Source of the DNA: Hymenobacter cellulosilyticus
GTDB lineage: Bacteria; Bacteroidota; Bacteroidia; Cytophagales; Hymenobacteraceae
Direction: 5' to 3'
Assembly: GCF_022919215.1 (NCBI RefSeq)
Contig: NZ_CP095046.1
Location: forward strand, 2,284,501 to 2,348,500
DNA: 64,000 bases
Shown here one piece after another: positions 59,654-64,000 of the stretch. Position numbers and translations under genes: made by a program. The notes under the pieces were generated by a model, which made no database searches, had not been told where the DNA came from, and saw only the letters and a program-made list of their open reading frames with translations. The first letter of the stretch is position 1, and each line of letters opens with the position of its first letter.

Positions 59654-60604
59654 ATGATAATCAAGGGTAGAAATTTCACGAATGTCTTCTTCAATTTCTC
59701 GCAAGAGGGTTGGGATAGTGACGCAAATTACGAGAATGACTACTTTTCAAACCTGTTGATTGGCATACATGAAATTTTAGGTAAAGAAGCCGATGATTAT
59801 ATTTTTATAATTTATTCGCATTTGTATTTAGATAAAGACGATAAGTACGACTTCATTGAAGAACATGGTGATTCCAAAAAAATTGTCATTTTCTATCTGT
59901 CGGATGAGGATCCTAACGGCCCCATGCCCGACGAACTCATGTCGAAGAAGGTTTTTGCGGTGTTCAAAGCTTTCCTAGCCAAGGAGCCTGCTTATCCGAA
60001 CTTATACAAACTGCCGCTGGGCTATGCCACTTCGACCAAGCATCAGCCGGTAACAGAAATAAATACCCGGAAGATTAACGTATTCTTTTCCGGAGCCCTG
60101 CATAATACCCGCTTAGGCTTATTTAAGAATTTCACCTTTTTCAGAGCTCTCCCGGAGTGGTATTGGGTGCGAATCTTTCATCGGTTTAAAAAATACATTC
60201 CCCACAATTACGACTCCTTTTATCCTAATTCCCATATCCAATTTAATAAGGGCGGGTTTCGTTCGGGCATGACCCCGGCTAAATACACAGACCTGCTGTA
60301 TAACTGCAAAATCTCTCTGTGCCCCACCGGTATTTTGAGCGTCGAGACATTGCGGCATTTTGAATCTATGCGCGCAGGCTGCATCGTTATATCTGAGCCG
60401 CTCCCAAAGGCCTACTATTATGATGGCTCGCCCATGATTATTTTGGACGATTGGAGCAAGCTTGACGGTGTGGTGAAAGACCTGCTGGCTAATCCCCAAA
60501 AAATGTCGGAGCTACAGCAGAAAACCTTGGACTGGTGGGAGAATATATGCGCTGAGCCTGCCGTTGCCAAGCATATTGTCGAGACGCTGCGTAATCAAAA
60601 GTAG
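59654..60604 (+). CDS. Exostosin-like glycosyltransferase in an AT-richer gene
   Basis: A 316-residue protein. The middle and C-terminal part have INVFFSGALHNTRLG, KISLCPTGILSVETLRHFESMRAGCIVIS and a final helical region. This is the exostosin/GT47-type pattern: F.G, then S.CP.G, then a conserved Glu and AGC.. . Many GT47 proteins transfer GlcA or Xyl from UDP donors, and the cluster makes exactly those donors. Base composition is clearly lower in GC than the flanks (AAT, ATT, AAA codons are common), which suggests transfer. It stands alone, after a terminator and before a 367-base gap. Exact linkage unknown. Confidence 0.72.
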   Translation: MIIKGRNFTNVFFNFSQEGWDSDANYENDYFSNLLIGIHEILGKEADDYIFIIYSHLYLDKDDKYDFIEEHGDSKKIVIFYLSDEDPNGPMPDELMSKKVFAVFKAFLAKEPAYPNLYKLPLGYATSTKHQPVTEINTRKINVFFSGALHNTRLGLFKNFTFFRALPEWYWVRIFHRFKKYIPHNYDSFYPNSHIQFNKGGFRSGMTPAKYTDLLYNCKISLCPTGILSVETLRHFESMRAGCIVISEPLPKAYYYDGSPMIILDDWSKLDGVVKDLLANPQKMSELQQKTLDWWENICAEPAVAKHIVETLRNQK

Positions 60605-60971
60605 GAGAGCCCTGCCTGGGGCCTGTTTTTGCCTGCAGGAGGGCTTATCATCTGCTTAGGCTTTTAGCTGTTCATTGGCAACTGCTTTTGCCTGGGCCTC
60701 AGCCTTAAGCTTTTGTTTAAGAGGTAGATAGACGGTATTTGCCTTTTTTCTTGCCGATTAATCTACCGTTCTGTTGCTCGGTATGGCTTTTGCAGCAGAA
60801 TCCCTTTTCTACTTCACAGTGTCGTTGGAGAAGGCTACAACCGCAGGTTGAGTTGGGCAATGCTCTTCCTCACACTAAGCGGAAATCAGTACCTTTGCGG
60901 CTTCTATCCGGTTGGTAGGTCTTTCTGGACTTGCGGATCTGATGAGCAATTGGCGACGAGAACCCTCCTAG
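60605..60971. promoter_or_regulatory. Intergenic region with ABC flippase promoter
   Basis: About 367 bases. No gene is visible. It includes the TAnnTTTG element at 60890-60897. The first 250 bases are AT-richer than the neighbouring genes, like the exostosin-like gene before it. Confidence 0.55.
60890..60897 (+). promoter_or_regulatory. TAnnTTTG promoter element of the ABC flippase
   Basis: TACCTTTG matches the -7 consensus and predicts a leader of about 70 bases before the ATG at 60972. No clear -33 TTG at usual spacing. Confidence 0.5.
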
Positions 60972-62741
60972 ATGAAAACCGGAATAATTCAATATAGTCT
61001 TTCCAGCATTCGATATTACCTGAATGCCTCGCAAAAGCGGAAAGCAGTTTGGATGTTTTTCTTATTGCTGGTATCCTCTCTTCTCGACGTTATGGGCCTG
61101 GCCTCGCTGGTCCCTATTATGGTAGTCGCCGGTGAGCCTAATGGTATTCAAAAGAACAAATACTTCAACTGGCTTTTCCACACGCTAAACTTTGAATCGG
61201 AGCGGGGGTTTCTGCTGTTTCTGATTGTCGGTATTTTCGTATTCTTTCTGCTAAAGAATGCTTTTTCCGTTTGGATAAACTATATCCAGACCAAGTTTAC
61301 CGCCGAGGTCGGATTGCACATTATTGAAACTCAGCTGGAAAAATATCTGAATTTTCCTTTCTGGCATTTCAACGACTACGGCTCGGCTAGCTTGGTAAAT
61401 AGTTCAATTCAGGTACCGAGCACGTATGTGAACATGGTGATGCGGCCATTGTTCATCTTCTTTTCGGAACTGGCCATCATCCTGGTTATCGTAATTGGTA
61501 TTATGGTATACCAGCCGTTGCTGCTGGCCATACTGGTAGTGGTGCTGGCGCCTACTACCTGGCTGACGTACCGCGTGCTGCGCACCCGCTCCCAGTATAT
61601 TGGCAACCGGATCAATGACTTGAATCCTATATCGTTTGCCACGATCAACGATTTGTTTACTGGCTTTGTCGAGCTGCGGCTGGCCAACAAGCAGCGCCGT
61701 TTCCGGGACCAGTTGCTGGAAAGCCAGCGCGAAATCCGGAAGCTTGACGCGGAGGCTTACTTGTATTCGCTGATTCCGCTGCGCATCATTGAGATGGTCG
61801 CCATCCTGGGCGTTGTTACCATCTTTCTGTATTCCCTGTTTTTTGCCAACAACTCGGCCAACCTTATTGCCCTGGTAGGCCTGTTTGCAGCGGCGGCATA
61901 CCGGTTGATGCCCTCCGTAAACCGGATTCTGATGTCGATGGTGCAAATCAAGCAGAGCCAATATGCCATTGAGAATCTCGAGAATTTCCGGACCAGTGAG
62001 TATAATGAGCAAGTGCCCGAACAGCAGTTGCCGCTCACGTTCAATAAGTCGTTAGAGCTGGATCATCTCTCATTTGCCTTCCCCAAGGAAGACCGGCTGG
62101 TGCTGCAGGAAGTCACGCTCAAGATTCGAAAAGGGGAGAAGATCGGGTTTATCGGCAGCTCGGGCTCGGGCAAAACGACGCTGATGAACGTGCTGCTACG
62201 CTTCTATACCGAGCAGCACGGAAAAATATTGGTCGATGGGCAGCCGCTTACGGCCCAGCACCTGCAAGCCTGGCACAGCATCATTGGCTACGTCAAGCAG
62301 GATACGTTCCTGATGCAAGCCTCCATTAAGGACAATATCACCCTGGGCGACCCTGTAGTAGATGAGGCACGCTTGCAGTACGCCATTGAGCAGGCCTCTT
62401 TGCAAAACTTTATTCAGGGCTTGCCGTTAGGCGCCGATACGCTTATCGGTGAGCGAGGTTCCAAGCTCTCGGGCGGGCAGCGCCAGCGAATCGGCATTGC
62501 CCGCGCTATGTACAAGCGTACCGAAATCCTGATGCTGGACGAGGCTACCAGCGCCCTCGACAACGAAACCGAACGGGAAGTGAACGAGGCTATCAACAAG
62601 CTTTCCCAGACGGATATGACCATTCTCATCATTGCGCACCGCATCACCACGCTACGAGAGTGTGACCGTATCTACGAGTTGAATCAAGGTCGTATCGTGG
62701 CTGAACACCAGTACGCCGACCTCGCCCACACCATCGTATAA
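60972..62741 (+). CDS. PglK-like ABC flippase, fused membrane and ATP-binding domains
   Basis: A 589-residue half-transporter. Six membrane helices in residues 25-330; ATP-binding domain with Walker A GSSGSGKTT near 395-403, signature LSGGQRQRIG near 499, Walker B LMLDEATSALD near 520 and the H-loop in IIAHRITTL. The membrane region (SLLDVMGLASLVPIMVV) resembles PglK, which flips undecaprenyl-linked oligosaccharides. In this sugar cluster it probably moves the lipid-linked glycan across the inner membrane. Substrate is inferred from context. Confidence 0.88.
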   Translation: MKTGIIQYSLSSIRYYLNASQKRKAVWMFFLLLVSSLLDVMGLASLVPIMVVAGEPNGIQKNKYFNWLFHTLNFESERGFLLFLIVGIFVFFLLKNAFSVWINYIQTKFTAEVGLHIIETQLEKYLNFPFWHFNDYGSASLVNSSIQVPSTYVNMVMRPLFIFFSELAIILVIVIGIMVYQPLLLAILVVVLAPTTWLTYRVLRTRSQYIGNRINDLNPISFATINDLFTGFVELRLANKQRRFRDQLLESQREIRKLDAEAYLYSLIPLRIIEMVAILGVVTIFLYSLFFANNSANLIALVGLFAAAAYRLMPSVNRILMSMVQIKQSQYAIENLENFRTSEYNEQVPEQQLPLTFNKSLELDHLSFAFPKEDRLVLQEVTLKIRKGEKIGFIGSSGSGKTTLMNVLLRFYTEQHGKILVDGQPLTAQHLQAWHSIIGYVKQDTFLMQASIKDNITLGDPVVDEARLQYAIEQASLQNFIQGLPLGADTLIGERGSKLSGGQRQRIGIARAMYKRTEILMLDEATSALDNETEREVNEAINKLSQTDMTILIIAHRITTLRECDRIYELNQGRIVAEHQYADLAHTIV

Positions 62742-62782
62742 GTGCCCGGCTGCTTCATAGCCCGTTTTCAAATCTGATTTAC

Positions 62783-63858
62783 ATGAGTATCAACGTTACA
62801 AAGTCGTACCTGCCTCCTCTGGAAGAATATGTTGGCTACCTGAACGGTATCTGGGAGCGGGGCTGGTTGACGAACAATGGTCCGCTGGTGCAGCAGCTGG
62901 AAGCAGACCTGAGCACTGCCCTGAGCGGCGCCCGGGTGCAGTTCATGTCGAATGGCACGATTGCCTTACAAGTGGCCATCAAAGCCCTGCAGCTGACTGG
63001 CGAAATCATTACCACGCCGTTTTCTTACGTGGCTACGACCACAGCCATTCTCTGGGAAGGCTGCGAGCCGGTGTTTGTGGATATCGAAGAGCAAACCTTT
63101 TGCATTGATGCCACCAAGATTGAGGCGGCCATTACGCCCCGTACCTCGGCTATTCTAGCTACCCACGTCTACGGGTACCCCTGTGACGTGCTGGCTATTG
63201 AGGAAATTGCCAAGCGCCACAACTTGAAAGTAATCTACGATGGTGCCCATGCCTTTGGCGTAACGGTGCACGGCCGGTCTTTGCTGGCTTACGGCGATAT
63301 TACCACCTGCAGCTTCCACGCCACCAAGCTGTTTCACACCAGCGAAGGCGGCGCCATTATCACCATGGACGAGGAGCTGGCCCAAAAAGTGTGGCTCTAC
63401 AAATCATTCGGTCATATCGGCGACGAGTATTACTCCCTGGGCGTCAACGGCAAGAACTCTGAATTCCACGCCGCTATGGGCTTGTGCAATCTGCCCGGGT
63501 TCCGGAGTTTATTGAGGCCCGGCGCCAGGTAGCTGAGCTTTACCACGCCGAGCTGAGCTCCTTGCCCCTGCGCTACCCCATTACCCCGGCCGATACGGAG
63601 TACAACTACTCCTACTTTCCTGTCATCTTCGATAGTGAAGCCCAGATGCAACGGGTGAAAGACGCCCTAGCTGCAAACGGCATCAACACCCGCCGCTACT
63701 TCTTCCCCTCGCTCAACAAGCTGCCCTACCACACCGGCGCCGACTGCCCCGTATCCGAGGATATTTCGCTGCGCGTGCTGTGTCTGCCGTTTTACCAGCA
63801 ACTGGAGCAAGACGATGTGCGCCGTATCAGCCGGCTTATTCGGGAGAATTACGCATGA
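62783..63858 (+). CDS. DegT/DnrJ/EryC1 aminotransferase (one break)
   Basis: The reconstructed protein has about 358 residues. PLP enzyme with VTKSYLPPLEEYVGYL, MSNGTIALQVAIKAL, VIYDGAHAFGV and the PLP Lys182 in CSFHATKLFHTSEGGA. It is clearly different from the aminotransferase at 55825. One C is missing in 63494-63496; restoring it joins LCNLP to RVPEFIEARRQVAELY. The stop overlaps the following WbqC-like start by 4 bases (ATGA), so the two are translated together. Such pairs make 4-amino-4,6-dideoxy sugars in several O-antigen clusters; the exact sugar is not shown. Confidence 0.87.
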
Positions 63859-64000
63859 GGCTAGCCATTATGCAGCCCTACCTGTTCCCGTACCTGGGCT
63901 ATTTTCAGTTACTGGGGGCGGTAGACCGGTTCGTGATGTATGATGACGTGCAGTTTATGCTGCAGGGCTGGATTAACCGCAATAATATTCTGGTAGGCGG
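63855..64000 (+). CDS. WbqC-like protein, N-terminal part (cut by window end)
   Basis: The visible 48 residues, MRLAIMQPYLFPYLGYFQLL, then DRFVMYDDVQF and GWINRNNIL, match the conserved start of WbqC-family proteins. They are found next to DegT aminotransferases in surface polysaccharide loci and may add amino-acyl or acyl groups to amino sugars; their reaction is not well established. The start overlaps the aminotransferase stop by 4 bases. Confidence 0.85.
   Translation, partial: MRLAIMQPYLFPYLGYFQLLGAVDRFVMYDDVQFMLQGWINRNNILVG

Noticed and set aside
59654..60604. Fucosyltransferase (GT10) assignment for the AT-richer gene
   Set aside because: The S.CP.G and AGC segments fit the exostosin pattern better; I saw no typical GT10 alpha-1,3-fucosyltransferase motif.

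Overview
The window looks like chromosome from a GC-rich member of the Bacteroidota, most likely Hymenobacter or a close relative. Support for this: several secreted proteins end in a type IX secretion (T9SS) C-terminal sorting domain, there is an Oar-like TonB-dependent receptor and a propeller/Y_Y_Y sensor-regulator, several genes have TAnnTTTG promoter elements, and Shine-Dalgarno sequences are rare. The genus is an inference from gene content and base composition; no 16S gene is present.

Layout. 1-1117: an SDR oxidoreductase followed by an AraC-type regulator cut by the window edge, both on minus. 1703-19479: a beta-glucan locus. A membrane-bound propeller sensor with a LuxR-type HTH (minus) diverges from a GH81 beta-1,3-glucanase, a very large GH16 laminarinase-like protein, a PQQ-type sugar dehydrogenase with two PA14 domains, and a GH71/GH99-like lipoprotein with a fascin-like beta-trefoil. 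20235-25200: small exported proteins of unknown function, an ABC exporter and a DUF4136-like lipoprotein. 25353-30460: xanthine dehydrogenase genes xdhA-xdhB-xdhC on minus, with a nested palindromic repeat between xdhA and xdhB. 30641-40630: an outer-membrane-type lipoprotein, an MJ1255-type glycosyltransferase, a HEAT-repeat/cyclophilin lipoprotein, a T9SS beta-helix protein, a cupin, and the cysE-cysK pair. 40750-47274: tRNA-Ala, the TonB-dependent receptor, an NlpC/P60 lipoprotein, a GlcD-type FAD oxidase and an acyl-CoA-binding protein. 47404-64000: a surface polysaccharide cluster, with AsnB-type amidotransferase, four glycosyltransferase-like soluble or GT2 proteins and GT-C-like membrane proteins, Ugd and Uxs (UDP-GlcA and UDP-xylose), an FdtA/GNAT/FdtB set for an N-acylated 3-amino-3,6-dideoxyhexose, a PglK-like ABC flippase, a second DegT aminotransferase and a WbqC-like protein cut by the window edge.

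How the genes work together. The sensor-regulator probably responds to a glycan and controls the divergent glucanases, which would be secreted by T9SS and cut beta-1,3-glucan outside the cell; no SusC/SusD pair is present. The right-hand cluster makes nucleotide sugars, assembles a lipid-linked glycan and probably flips it across the inner membrane.

Sequence quality matters here. Seventeen otherwise normal genes are broken at 29 places, and every break is repaired by adding one G or C to a short G/C run. The tRNA-Ala acceptor stem has the same defect. After this correction every gene length becomes a multiple of three. I therefore treat the breaks as probable sequencing or assembly deletions and give each gene its full reconstructed span.
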